Origin: UBA5239 sp031548025
Lineage (GTDB): Bacteria > Verrucomicrobiota > Lentisphaeria > Victivallales > Victivallaceae
Length of the DNA stretch: 64,000 bases
Direction of reading: 5' to 3'
Assembly: GCA_031548025.1 (NCBI GenBank)
Contig: JAVBRM010000111.1
Span: 25,106-89,105 of the forward strand
In this document: one piece after another, positions 50,504 to 58,966 of the stretch
Position numbering within the stretch: position 1 is the first letter of the stretch
Layout: each line of letters opens with the position of its first letter
Notes under the pieces: generated by a model
What the model was told of the DNA's origin: nothing
The model's input: the letters and a program-made list of their open reading frames with translations, nothing else
Database searches by the model: none
Position numbers and translations under genes: made by a program

Positions 50504-51260
50504 CAGCAATCTCCGTTGAATACTCGATTAATGAGTTGAAGATGAGCTTGCCGGTTTCGGCGTGGGTGCCGGTGACGGCGAGTTGGTCGTTATCGGCTTG
50601 AAAACCGATTTCGACGTTGTCGCCGCATTTTGCCTCGCTGAGAAAATTGATGAAAATATATTTCAGGTCCTCCGGCGATGAACCGGCTTGGTCCAGGCAG
50701 TCTTCCAGCCAGGAAAAATATTCGGCGTTGTTGAGGTGCTGATTGACGTCGATTTTTGAGGTTCGGATCTGCTCATTGAACCACACCGGACATTCGCGGC
50801 GCGGTAACTCGTCCAGGTGCTGATAGAGATAGCCGTATTCGGAGTTGTCGGGCCAGGTTTTTTCCAGGATGGTGATCCGGCGCGGGCGCATTTTTACGTA
50901 ATCCAGCAACAGCCAGGCGCTGGTGCCGCGAATCAGGATTTCACCGGATTCGGAGAGAATCTGAAATTCGCGCATGGCGAACAACTGCTGGTCACTGGCG
51001 CGGGGCCAGGTTTTCAGCGTTACCGTGTCATTGACCTGCGGCAGACGGTAAATTTCGACACCCATGCGGGAAAGCACCCAGATGATATTCAGCGGGGTGA
51101 GGTCATGAATGCCGACTCCCAGATTAGCCGCATGGTGCGCGGCGGCTTCCTGAAAATAGTCCGCCAGGGCCCGTAATTTCAAATTGCCGCGGCGGTTGGC
51201 CTCACCGTAGCGTACTTTATAACTGGTTTCCCAGACCGGTAAGCTGGAATTATTGCTCAT
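50490..51260 (-). CDS. Acyl-ACP thioesterase
   Basis: 256 residues from the ATG with GGAG 5 bp upstream. Tandem hotdog folds as in FatA/FatB-like bacterial acyl-ACP thioesterases: first domain with SYKVRYGEANRRGNLKLRALADYFQEAA, second with the active-site motif SKIDVNQHLNNAEYFSW (D/N/H of the D-x-N-x-H-x-N-N pattern). The enzyme releases fatty acids from acyl carrier protein in the cytoplasm. It is divergent from the aldehyde dehydrogenase gene (74 bp apart), so the two may share regulation. The substrate chain length is not readable. Confidence 0.92.
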   Translation of the reverse strand: MSNNSSLPVWETSYKVRYGEANRRGNLKLRALADYFQEAAAHHAANLGVGIHDLTPLNIIWVLSRMGVEIYRLPQVNDTVTLKTWPRASDQQLFAMREFQILSESGEILIRGTSAWLLLDYVKMRPRRITILEKTWPDNSEYGYLYQHLDELPRRECPVWFNEQIRTSKIDVNQHLNNAEYFSWLEDCLDQAGSSPEDLKYIFINFLSEAKCGDNVEIGFQADNDQLAVTGTHAETGKLIFNSLIEYSTEIADVNA

Positions 51261-51334
51261 TATTACTCCGTCTATTGTTTGCAAGATGTCTTTATACATT
51301 ATATATTTATGGTCAAATGTCAAGGAGATTAATC

Positions 51335-52684
51335 ATGAATAAGCTCGATTTACTGCTGGAAGAACAACATATGGCGCATATCGGCGGCCGTTTCCGCCCC
51401 TGTAAATATCGGCGCGAAAAGTTGCGGCTGCTGGCTTCGGTGATCAAGAAATACGACCGGGAGATCATTCAGGCGCTGTATGACGATCTGGGCAAATGCG
51501 AGTTTGAAGCGCGCTCATGCGAGTTGGCGGTGGTGATGGACGAACTGGCCATGTTCTGCCGCAAACTGCGCAAGTTCATGCGCCCGCGTCACGCGGCGAC
51601 TTCGCTGATGAATTTTCCCGCTTCGGGACGGTTGTACTCCGATTCTTACGGTCAGGTTTTGATTTTTTCCGCCTGGAATTATCCTTTTCAACTGATGATG
51701 TTGCCGTTAATCGGCGCGGTGGCCGCCGGCAATGCCGTCATCGCCAAACCGGCGGAACAAGCCCCGCACACCGCCAGAGTGATCGAAAAAATCATCGGCG
51801 AGGTGTTTCATCAGGAACATGTCGCGGTGATTCAGGGAGGCCGGGAGATCGCCGAGGAATTGCTGACGCGGCGTTTCGATTATATATTTTACACCGGCGG
51901 CGGCAATGGCGGCCGGGCGGTGCTGCGTGCGGCCGCGGAATATTTGACGCCCGTTACGCTGGAACTCGGCGGAAAAAGCCCATGCGTTGTCGATCTTGAC
52001 GCCGATATCAACTTGGCGGCAAAAAGAATTGTCTGGGGAAAATTCCTCAATGCCGGACAAACTTGTGTCGCCCCCGACTATGTATTGGTAGAAAAATCCC
52101 GGAAAGACGAGTTGGTCGAAAAAATGCGCCACTGGATTGTAAAATTCTACGGGGAAGATCCGGCGCAATCCCCGGATTATCCGCGGATTATCAATGATAC
52201 GCACCTGAAACGGCTGTTGGATTTGCATCCGCAAGCACTTCACGATTCGGACAAAAAATATATCGCGCCGACCCTGATTCCGGATGCCGCTCCGCAGGAC
52301 AAAGTTATGCAGGAGGAAATATTCGGACCATTGCTGCCCATATTGGAATTCGACAAACTCAGCATGGCGCTGGATTTCATCAACGAACGGCCCAAGCCGC
52401 TGGCCTTATACTATTTCGGCAAGCAAGGACAGAAACGGGTAATTCGCGAAACCTCCTCCGGCGGTGTCTGCATCAACGATACGGTAATGCATCTGGTCAA
52501 TCCGGCAATGCCGTTCGGTGGGGTAGGGGGCAGCGGCATGGGAGCCTATCACGGCAAATACAGCTTTGATACCTTTACCCACTACAAGCCGGTGATGAAG
52601 AAATCGACGCTGATCGACCTCCCGATGCGCTACCCGCCACTGCTCAACCGCAGCTTGAAACTCCTGAAATTTCTGACGAAATAG
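51335..52684 (+). CDS. Class 3 aldehyde dehydrogenase
   Basis: 449 residues from the ATG with AAGGAG. NAD(P)-dependent oxidation of an aldehyde to the acid; the short class 3 type lacks the N-terminal extension of class 1/2 and often acts on fatty or medium-chain aldehydes. Motifs: FSAWNYPFQLMMLPLIGAVAAGNA for cofactor binding, YTGGGNGGRAV in place of the usual TGS, E210 in TLELGGKSP and catalytic C244 in NAGQTCVAPDY, EEIFGPLLPI near 330. The C-terminal helix (LLNRSLKLLKFL) could touch the membrane. Divergent from an acyl-ACP thioesterase, in line with lipid-aldehyde metabolism. Confidence 0.93.
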   Translation: MNKLDLLLEEQHMAHIGGRFRPCKYRREKLRLLASVIKKYDREIIQALYDDLGKCEFEARSCELAVVMDELAMFCRKLRKFMRPRHAATSLMNFPASGRLYSDSYGQVLIFSAWNYPFQLMMLPLIGAVAAGNAVIAKPAEQAPHTARVIEKIIGEVFHQEHVAVIQGGREIAEELLTRRFDYIFYTGGGNGGRAVLRAAAEYLTPVTLELGGKSPCVVDLDADINLAAKRIVWGKFLNAGQTCVAPDYVLVEKSRKDELVEKMRHWIVKFYGEDPAQSPDYPRIINDTHLKRLLDLHPQALHDSDKKYIAPTLIPDAAPQDKVMQEEIFGPLLPILEFDKLSMALDFINERPKPLALYYFGKQGQKRVIRETSSGGVCINDTVMHLVNPAMPFGGVGGSGMGAYHGKYSFDTFTHYKPVMKKSTLIDLPMRYPPLLNRSLKLLKFLTK

Positions 52685-52709
52685 CATTGGATCTGGTTAT
52701 TTTGGGGAC

Positions 52710-55700
52710 TTATTTGGGAATTGCTTCGGAAATATAGTCCGTGCCGACGAAAATAATACGGTTTCCTGCGGTAAAAAGCCCGACCGTTTCACCCAGATAC
52801 AGGAATGGGGTCTCCTCCGGCTTGACCAGATTGTAGTAGTTGATGAAATTGCGGTATCCGGCTGACCAGTGGATGGTATCCCGGATGACGAAAGTGTATT
52901 GTGGATCTCTGAATTGGAATGATTTTGGGATGTAAAACCGGAGTTCTCCTGTTTCGAACAGTTTTTTATTGGCTGCCCGCCGGGAGTACACGAGGTTTAC
53001 CTTCAGGTCCGGTTCGGAGATTTCATAGAAATCGTCGCCGGCGGAGCGGTTTGCAATGGCAAGAAGTTTATCGTCGTGGCGCTTGATGAATACATTGGAA
53101 GCATCGGCCAGTGGATGGAGTTTCCGGCATCCATTGGTTTCGGTATTGAAAATATATATACCGGCATGAGTGTTCACGTAGGAGTAACAATACATGCCGC
53201 GCTGCTGGACATTGAAGCGTCCGGCGGCGCGGGAAGAGACGCCGAAAATCAAGTGTTTGCCGTCTTTCAGCGGCAGAATATAATTCATCAGGCCGGCGGT
53301 CAAGTGGTCGAGTTCCTGGGTTTTGTTGGTGCGGGCGCTCCAGATATGCAATTGAATGTCGCTGCCGTCCGGCAGCATGGAAAACAGCCCTCGCAGGGCG
53401 TCCGAAAACGGGTCCGGTCCGCATAAGCAATAGATACGTCCATTCTGAAACGCAATTGCCCGGACGGAATCGGTAGGAAAGTTCTCAAACAGGCTCCATT
53501 GGCCGCTATCAAGATTGTAGAGTGCGATTTTTTTGTTGGAAGCTATGGCGATCAGGTTACCGGAAGCGGCAAATGCCACTTCGGTGGGGGAGTTCATCAT
53601 CGCGGACCATAGCTGTTTGGAAAGTTCATTGTCCCGAAAAGGAGTTACGGCCAGTTTCCGGATACGAAGATCGCCCTTGATGTCAAGGCGGCAGAGTTTG
53701 ACTCCATCTGTCCCCTCAAGCAGCAGGTAATATTGGTCGCCGTCCTGAGTTAAAGCGATGGCTTTGGCGTTTTGGGTCAGGAATGGATCGACTGGGATTT
53801 TTGTAATGATAAAATCCGAATTCAGGGCCTCCAGGAGTTCCTGTGCGCGTTTCTGTCCTCCGCCGGCTTGGGCAAAAATCTTGCGGTTGATGCGGTTATA
53901 AACGGAGCGGACATCATAATTGTAAAGCGTCCGGTAGTAATACTTTTTCATGAGCGGTATGTGCTTATGAAGGGTTTCGATTTCGTCATCGGTCAAGGGA
54001 GGGGCGTAGCCTTTTTCATTGATCGTGTTCAGCACGGTATAAACCTGCTGGAATTCGGGATATTTGCCGATGGATTTACGGAATTCCGTCATCTTTTTTT
54101 CAAGAAATTCGCCGACTGGATTGATCTGGAAAACGATTGACAGGATATCGTTCATTTCCGCCATATCATACAGGCGGATTGTTCTCAAATCCTTGGGCTC
54201 CTCAAAAAGATCCGGCACGCTCCGGTAAGTTCGGGAGAGGCAATCCTCCAGGCAACGCGATATATCCTGTTTGCTGCGGCTTGATTTCAGCATTTCTTCG
54301 ACGGCTTCGATATCGTAACCGGCCAGACGGACTACGCCGAAGGGAGAATTCTGCCAGGCGGTTTTGTACTCTCCGAGTTTGTTCAGATAACGCATAATGG
54401 CCGGTAAATCCCGGGTTTCCGGGCGGATCGGACTGTTGTTGACCAGCAGCAGAGCTTTCAATGGAACGCCCTGGGTTCTCAACTGTTGTTCGATATCCTT
54501 GAGTAATTCCGGTTTGCGGGCGGCGAGGTCTTCTGCTTTTTTTACAGTAGTGGCAAAGAGTTCGAGCTTGTTGTCGAACCAGCGGTCCGGATCGCAGCAG
54601 AGATAATAATCGAGGTGGAGAGACGCGAAGCGGGTCAGGGATTTGGCCTCTTCCACCGTGTTCAGTTCTTTGTCCCACTGAAAGGTATAACCTTTGCGGC
54701 AGCGCTCAAAATGAAACTTGCGGTAGGCGTCGCAATACTGAATCAGGCTCTCGCGTTCCTGCGGTGTGGCCTGGCTGAGATTTTCGATGAAAGTACTGTC
54801 GCCGATCGAGGTGTGAAGCACATTATCGTCGGGGTAATCCTGAACAAATTCCTTCATGCTCTGAAGATGCTTCCAAAGGGTATCGAGGCGCTTGCCCCAC
54901 GGCATTTTGCCCAGTTCCATGGCATGGTAGACCAGCTCCTCGCGGCGGTAGTCCGCATGTTGACCGTCAAGCGCCAGTGCCGCATACAGTTTCCGGGAGG
55001 CTTCGTGACGGGAGAGCCCCAGGGAGCGCAAGCTTTTGTATTCGGCGAAAAAACGGGCCGCCTCGCTTTTGCTGTCGATATTTTCCTGTGGTACGGCCGT
55101 ATTCAAGTATTTGCCGATATCGGCGCTGAGTTTGTCGAGGGTCTGTTCTACGGAGTTGTAGCAGTCCGGATAATTGAAAGTTTGAAGAAGTTTATTGTCG
55201 GTGGCGTATAGGGAAAGGGTCAAATTGGTGGTTTCCGGCTTGGGGATATAGGTGAACTCCAACACCAGGAGGATGGCCGAGGCTTCCAAGGGAAACTGCT
55301 GCTCGGTCAAACGGCGCTCTCCGACAATGTTCTCCAGGTATTCGCGCTCCAATATCTGGATATTCGGGGATTCGCCCAGACGTCGCTCGAGCATGGCGGC
55401 GAGCCGGGCCGACTCATGCTTGCGGACGGTGTCATTGGCCGTCAGGTCGCGGACTACCGAAATCGCCAGGCGGCGGGTTTGTGCGGATGACTGCTTGTCG
55501 AGGGCGGCCAGGAGAAAACGGCGGCTCTCTTCGGCGGCTCCTTCCGGGTCGCGGGGCAGGGCGGAATCGTGCAGACGGAAGCCGGTTTTGGCATCAAAAA
55601 TGAGCAAGCCGGACGGAAAACTTTTTTTGGCGCTGCCGGTCGTTGAAATGATTACGAACAAGTCGGCGTGAGGAAAATATCTGTTCAACTGTTCCGGGGA

Positions 55701-55901
55701 ATGGCCGGTCGTCTTCAGTTTGTGCTCCTGCAGGATTTTTTCGATTTCTTTTCTTTCCAGAAATACGAGGCGCCGGTCACCGGACAATTTGGCCATGACC
55801 AGATCGACGCTGTCCGGATGTCCCAGCATCACCACATTTTGGGCGGAACAAATCGCGGCGAATAACGACAGAACGGTAAGAACGACGAATTTACGAATCA
55901 T
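52710..55901 (-). CDS. Large exported protein with CsgG-like N-terminal modules and C-terminal propeller
   Basis: 1063 residues from MIRKFVV (GAGGAATGGAG upstream). Signal peptide about 1-20 (LSLFAAICSAQ). Two short modules near 25-135 and 150-270 each show the pattern seen in CsgG/TolB-N-type lipoprotein domains: LVFLERKEIEKILQEHKL and IQILEREYLENIVGERRL. A long helical part (about 285-690) follows, then a beta-propeller-like end (TEVAFAASGNLIAIASNKK, LYNLDSGQW). No named family fits the whole chain. It could be a periplasmic scaffold that reports on or assembles an envelope complex. Single gene with no operon partner. Confidence 0.5.
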   Translation of the reverse strand: MIRKFVVLTVLSLFAAICSAQNVVMLGHPDSVDLVMAKLSGDRRLVFLERKEIEKILQEHKLKTTGHSPEQLNRYFPHADLFVIISTTGSAKKSFPSGLLIFDAKTGFRLHDSALPRDPEGAAEESRRFLLAALDKQSSAQTRRLAISVVRDLTANDTVRKHESARLAAMLERRLGESPNIQILEREYLENIVGERRLTEQQFPLEASAILLVLEFTYIPKPETTNLTLSLYATDNKLLQTFNYPDCYNSVEQTLDKLSADIGKYLNTAVPQENIDSKSEAARFFAEYKSLRSLGLSRHEASRKLYAALALDGQHADYRREELVYHAMELGKMPWGKRLDTLWKHLQSMKEFVQDYPDDNVLHTSIGDSTFIENLSQATPQERESLIQYCDAYRKFHFERCRKGYTFQWDKELNTVEEAKSLTRFASLHLDYYLCCDPDRWFDNKLELFATTVKKAEDLAARKPELLKDIEQQLRTQGVPLKALLLVNNSPIRPETRDLPAIMRYLNKLGEYKTAWQNSPFGVVRLAGYDIEAVEEMLKSSRSKQDISRCLEDCLSRTYRSVPDLFEEPKDLRTIRLYDMAEMNDILSIVFQINPVGEFLEKKMTEFRKSIGKYPEFQQVYTVLNTINEKGYAPPLTDDEIETLHKHIPLMKKYYYRTLYNYDVRSVYNRINRKIFAQAGGGQKRAQELLEALNSDFIITKIPVDPFLTQNAKAIALTQDGDQYYLLLEGTDGVKLCRLDIKGDLRIRKLAVTPFRDNELSKQLWSAMMNSPTEVAFAASGNLIAIASNKKIALYNLDSGQWSLFENFPTDSVRAIAFQNGRIYCLCGPDPFSDALRGLFSMLPDGSDIQLHIWSARTNKTQELDHLTAGLMNYILPLKDGKHLIFGVSSRAAGRFNVQQRGMYCYSYVNTHAGIYIFNTETNGCRKLHPLADASNVFIKRHDDKLLAIANRSAGDDFYEISEPDLKVNLVYSRRAANKKLFETGELRFYIPKSFQFRDPQYTFVIRDTIHWSAGYRNFINYYNLVKPEETPFLYLGETVGLFTAGNRIIFVGTDYISEAIPK

Positions 55902-56025
55902 AACTCCATTCCTCAAATTTATATATAATATGACGCATTTAATGAAAAAATCTTAGCGGAAATAAATTTTTTTAGTATTTTTTCCCGCTGGGAAAACGAA
56001 AAAATCCGAATTATGCCGAACCTTC

Positions 56026-56054
56026 TTGAAAAATGTCGCATGCGGTATTATGAT
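56026..56054 (+). promoter_or_regulatory. Promoter of the TIGR04076 gene
   Basis: TTGAAA (56026-56031), 17-bp spacer, TATGAT (56049-56054), 27 bp before the start codon. A small TTTTCCC-GCT-GGGAAAA palindrome lies upstream at 55980-55996. Confidence 0.45.
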
Positions 56055-56080
56055 ATCGTACTTTCAGAAAGAGGTGGATC

Positions 56081-56419
56081 ATGAAAAAAGTCAAAATTAC
56101 AGTATTGAAAACCACGTTCGATAAAGAACTTGCCGAGGAATATGGTGCGGAAGGGCTGGGCGCTTGTCCGATGCTGAAAGAAGGGCAGGTTTTTTATGCC
56201 GACTATGCCAAGCCGGAGGGGTTCTGCGATGAAGCCTGGAAAGCGATCTATCAATATGTCTTTGCGTTGGCGCATGGGGTTACCGAGCTCTTTTATTACA
56301 AAGACTGGATTCGAAAGCCGGGAGTCGCCATCTGCAGTTGCAACGACGGCTTGCGGCCGGTAATTTTTAAACTGGAAGCCACCGACGAAGAGTCTCGTAT
56401 CGACTATATACTCAATTAG
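56081..56419 (+). CDS. TIGR04076 family protein
   Basis: 112 residues, the usual length. Family hallmarks: KVKITVLKTTFDKELAEEYG, ACPMLKEGQVFYAD, KPEGFCDEAWKAIYQYVFALAHG and a CSCNDGLRPVIFKLE end with cysteines that could bind metal. The function of this family is not established; members occur in anaerobes as single genes. AGAGGTGG precedes the ATG. Its last codons and stop lie in the left arm of the 272-bp inverted-repeat element, so the element may have replaced the native end. Confidence 0.85.
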   Translation: MKKVKITVLKTTFDKELAEEYGAEGLGACPMLKEGQVFYADYAKPEGFCDEAWKAIYQYVFALAHGVTELFYYKDWIRKPGVAICSCNDGLRPVIFKLEATDEESRIDYILN

Positions 56420-56678
56420 GGTGAAAATTTGAAATTGGCGAGGAGGATTTGAATAGTGATTTTTTTGATACGAATGAAGCCCGATGCGGGCATCGGGCGA
56501 ATGAGCAGCGAAAAAAAGCGCTGTTCAAGCCCCTCGTCCCGGAGGGATTGCAGTCTCGCCGGCCCGGCTTTCCGCCTTGCCGTTTCTTCGATACTACAGT
56601 ATCGGCGAACCGTCAAAACGAAAATCCAAACCGGCGATCCAAGCAACCAATTTCAAATTTTAACCCTAATTGAGTATA
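56407..56678. mobile_element. 272-bp element with 32-bp near-perfect terminal inverted repeats
   Basis: The left arm (56407-56438) and right arm (56647-56678) match in 31 of 32 positions as inverted repeats. The interior holds compact palindromes: a 9-2-9 repeat of GCCCGATGC near 56501-56520, CGATACT-AC-AGTATCG near 56588-56603, and an AGCAGCG stem around an A-run. No transposase is encoded. It could be a MITE-like non-autonomous element or a highly structured RNA. It fills the 294 bp between the TIGR04076 and corA genes. Minus-strand frames through it look like accidental products. Confidence 0.65.
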
Positions 56679-56713
56679 AACCGGTTCGATAACACATCCG
56701 GAGGGGAGAAGTT

Positions 56714-57784
56714 ATGCAAAATCTTTATATCGGAACGAAGGTGAAAAAAACCGGCCTTATGCCCGGTTCCCTGGTCTTTACCGGGGAGCGGAAATTGGAA
56801 AACGTTTCGCTGGAAGCTTTTTGTTACAACTCCGATGACATCCGGCACATTCAGCTTGACCAGGTGGCCGGGATTCCCGAGCTTTTCCAGTCCGGATACC
56901 AGATCTGGCTGAACATCAATGGGCTCCATGATCCGGAAATCATTACCCGGATCGGCCAATTGTTCAAGATCAACAATCTTTTTCTCGAAGATATTCTGAA
57001 CGTCCATCAACGCCCGAAAGTCGAATTCGGGGATGATTATATGTTTTATGTCATGAAAATGATCCGGGTCGACCCGGAGGGAGACCTGCTGAATATTGAA
57101 CAGGTCAGCATGATTCACGGCAAAAATTACCTGCTCACTTTTCAGGAAACCGAAGGCGACATTTTCGACTCCGTCCGCCAGCGGCTGTTGAAGAACTCCG
57201 GACGTATTCGAAAAGCCGGGATGGATTATCTGGCTTATGTCCTGATGGATATGCTCGTCGATCATTATTTTGTCGTGCTGGACAACCTGCGCGAGGCACT
57301 GGAACCCCTGGACGAAGAGGCACTGGATTCCGCCGAACGGAAAGAATTGCCGACGACTGTCCGCTATTGCAAAACCCAGTTGATCCTATTGCGGCGGATG
57401 ATTGCTCCGGTGCGTGAATTGATCGACACTATTCTGCGTGACGGCGATGATTTCTGGGACGACTCCACAGTTCCATACCTGAATGACCTGCGTGACCATC
57501 TGCTGATCGTAATGGACACCATCGAGTCCTATCGGGAAAACCTTTCCGGTGTGTTGGAGCTCCACCTGGCCATGCTCAGTCAGAAAATGAACGACGTCAT
57601 GCGCATTCTGACCGTGATCGCCACGATATTCATTCCGCTGACCTTTGCCGCCGGGATTTACGGCATGAACTTCGAGCACATGCCGGAGCTGAAATGGACC
57701 TGGGGCTACTACACATTCTGGGGCTTCTGCGGGGCCGCCGCCTTCTCGATGCTGGCCTTGTTTAAATTCAAAAAATGGCTATAA
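56714..57784 (+). CDS. corA: CorA-family Mg2+/divalent metal transporter
   Basis: 356 residues. The pentameric channel carries Mg2+ (or Co2+, Ni2+) into the cell. A large cytoplasmic N-terminal domain (VAGIPELFQSGYQIWLNING, FLEDILNVHQRPKVE) leads through the long stalk helix to two membrane helices near 296-316 and 331-352. The selectivity motif Y-G-M-N is present with G317-M318-N319. The positive end FKFKKWL is typical. GGGGAG precedes the ATG. Single gene, next to the inverted-repeat element. Confidence 0.95.
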   Translation: MQNLYIGTKVKKTGLMPGSLVFTGERKLENVSLEAFCYNSDDIRHIQLDQVAGIPELFQSGYQIWLNINGLHDPEIITRIGQLFKINNLFLEDILNVHQRPKVEFGDDYMFYVMKMIRVDPEGDLLNIEQVSMIHGKNYLLTFQETEGDIFDSVRQRLLKNSGRIRKAGMDYLAYVLMDMLVDHYFVVLDNLREALEPLDEEALDSAERKELPTTVRYCKTQLILLRRMIAPVRELIDTILRDGDDFWDDSTVPYLNDLRDHLLIVMDTIESYRENLSGVLELHLAMLSQKMNDVMRILTVIATIFIPLTFAAGIYGMNFEHMPELKWTWGYYTFWGFCGAAAFSMLALFKFKKWL

Positions 57785-57925
57785 TTGATTCATTTACAAT
57801 ATATGTCGTCAGTCATTGAAAATAGATATTATTTACATCGTTTTTTTCGGAATGTTTTTGGCATGACGGTTGACGAATGCGTTGAAGCCGGTTAAACTTT
57901 ACCGTAAAACGCGGGAGGTGATTTT

Positions 57926-58966
57926 TTGAATATAAAACAAATCTTGTTTACCGAGGTCAATGTCGCCCGGCTGGTCGAAAAACCGATGCCGGTATTGGAC
58001 AATGACTGTGTGTTGGTCGAAATGGAATATACTGTCATCAGCGGTGGAACCGAAAGGGCTTGCCTGACGGGGGCGAAAAATACGTCCGGCAATTTTCCCA
58101 AGTCGCTCGGATATTGCGGGATAGGCTATATCAAAGACATGGCAAACGCGGTTGATGGTTTTGCCGTCGGCGACAGGGTTCTGGTTTACCATGGCGTACA
58201 CGCCACTCATTGCATTGTCAAGCCGCACCAGTTGACCAAAGTTGAGGATGCATCCATACCATCCGTCGAGGCGGCGTTTGTCATCATCGCGTCAATGTCG
58301 CTCGGCGGGGTCAGGAAGACCAGAATTGAGATCGGCGAATCAGCGATGGTTATGGGACAAGGGGTTCTCGGCATTTTCGCGACGCAATTGTGTCGTTTGA
58401 ACGGTGCGAATCCGGTCATCGCAGTGGATTTGAATGAAGCGAGGAGAAAGCTCGCGCTTGAGCTGGGGGCGGATTATGTGTTCGACCCCTCGGAAACGGA
58501 TTTTGTGGAAAAGGTGAAAGCGGCGACCCGCGGGCGGGGTGTCAGTGCCACCGTCGAGGTGACAGGCGTTTCCCTGGCGATGAAGCAGGCGCTTGAATGC
58601 GCCGCCCCCATGGGAAGGATCGCGCTGCTCGGTTGTACCAGGGTGTCGGATTGCGCGGTGGATTATTACCAGCAGGTGCACCGTCCGGGAGTTACTCTGA
58701 TCGGCGCGCATAATTTTGTCAGACCGAAATTTGAATCATATCCGCATCACTGGACGCATCATGACGATTGCAGAGCTTTGCTAGACCTTATATCGGGGAA
58801 AAGATTGAAGGTCGCGCCCATTATATCCGAAATCGCTTCGCCGGCAAACGCGCCGGAGATTTACAAACGTCTTGTAGAGGACAAGAATTTTCCCATCGGG
58901 GTCGTATTTGATTGGAGTATGGGGCTGCCGTTGCCGACAGCCCCTTTTAGGAATTATCTGAACTGA
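57926..58966 (+). CDS. Medium-chain dehydrogenase/reductase (zinc-type alcohol dehydrogenase-like)
   Basis: 346 residues from a TTG with a strong GGGAGGTG site. GroES-like N-terminal domain (ISGGTERACLTG, GYCGIGYI, GVHATHCIVK) and a Rossmann domain with GQGVLGIFATQLCR and an acidic VDL cofactor-site end. Catalytic zinc ligands of alcohol dehydrogenases are not evident at the usual C/H positions, as in the ISGGTE subgroup often found in secondary metabolism and sugar loci. Substrate unknown. The last dozen residues (GLPLPTAPFRN...) are encoded by a terminator hairpin, suggesting that an earlier stop after FDWS was lost. It overlaps pyrF by 13 bp at the 3' ends. Confidence 0.85.
   Translation: MNIKQILFTEVNVARLVEKPMPVLDNDCVLVEMEYTVISGGTERACLTGAKNTSGNFPKSLGYCGIGYIKDMANAVDGFAVGDRVLVYHGVHATHCIVKPHQLTKVEDASIPSVEAAFVIIASMSLGGVRKTRIEIGESAMVMGQGVLGIFATQLCRLNGANPVIAVDLNEARRKLALELGADYVFDPSETDFVEKVKAATRGRGVSATVEVTGVSLAMKQALECAAPMGRIALLGCTRVSDCAVDYYQQVHRPGVTLIGAHNFVRPKFESYPHHWTHHDDCRALLDLISGKRLKVAPIISEIASPANAPEIYKRLVEDKNFPIGVVFDWSMGLPLPTAPFRNYLN
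58921..58948 (+). terminator. Terminator inside the end of the dehydrogenase gene
   Basis: GGGGCTG (58921-58927) / CAGCCCC (58938-58944), 10-nt loop, then TTTT. It lies before the annotated stop at 58964-58966, so the reading frame runs through it. Confidence 0.65.

Noticed and set aside
56416..56646. Frames of about 75 residues on both strands in the 294-bp gap after the TIGR04076 gene
   Set aside because: They lie within the inverted-repeat element and arise from hairpin sequence; no ribosome site stands at the starts.
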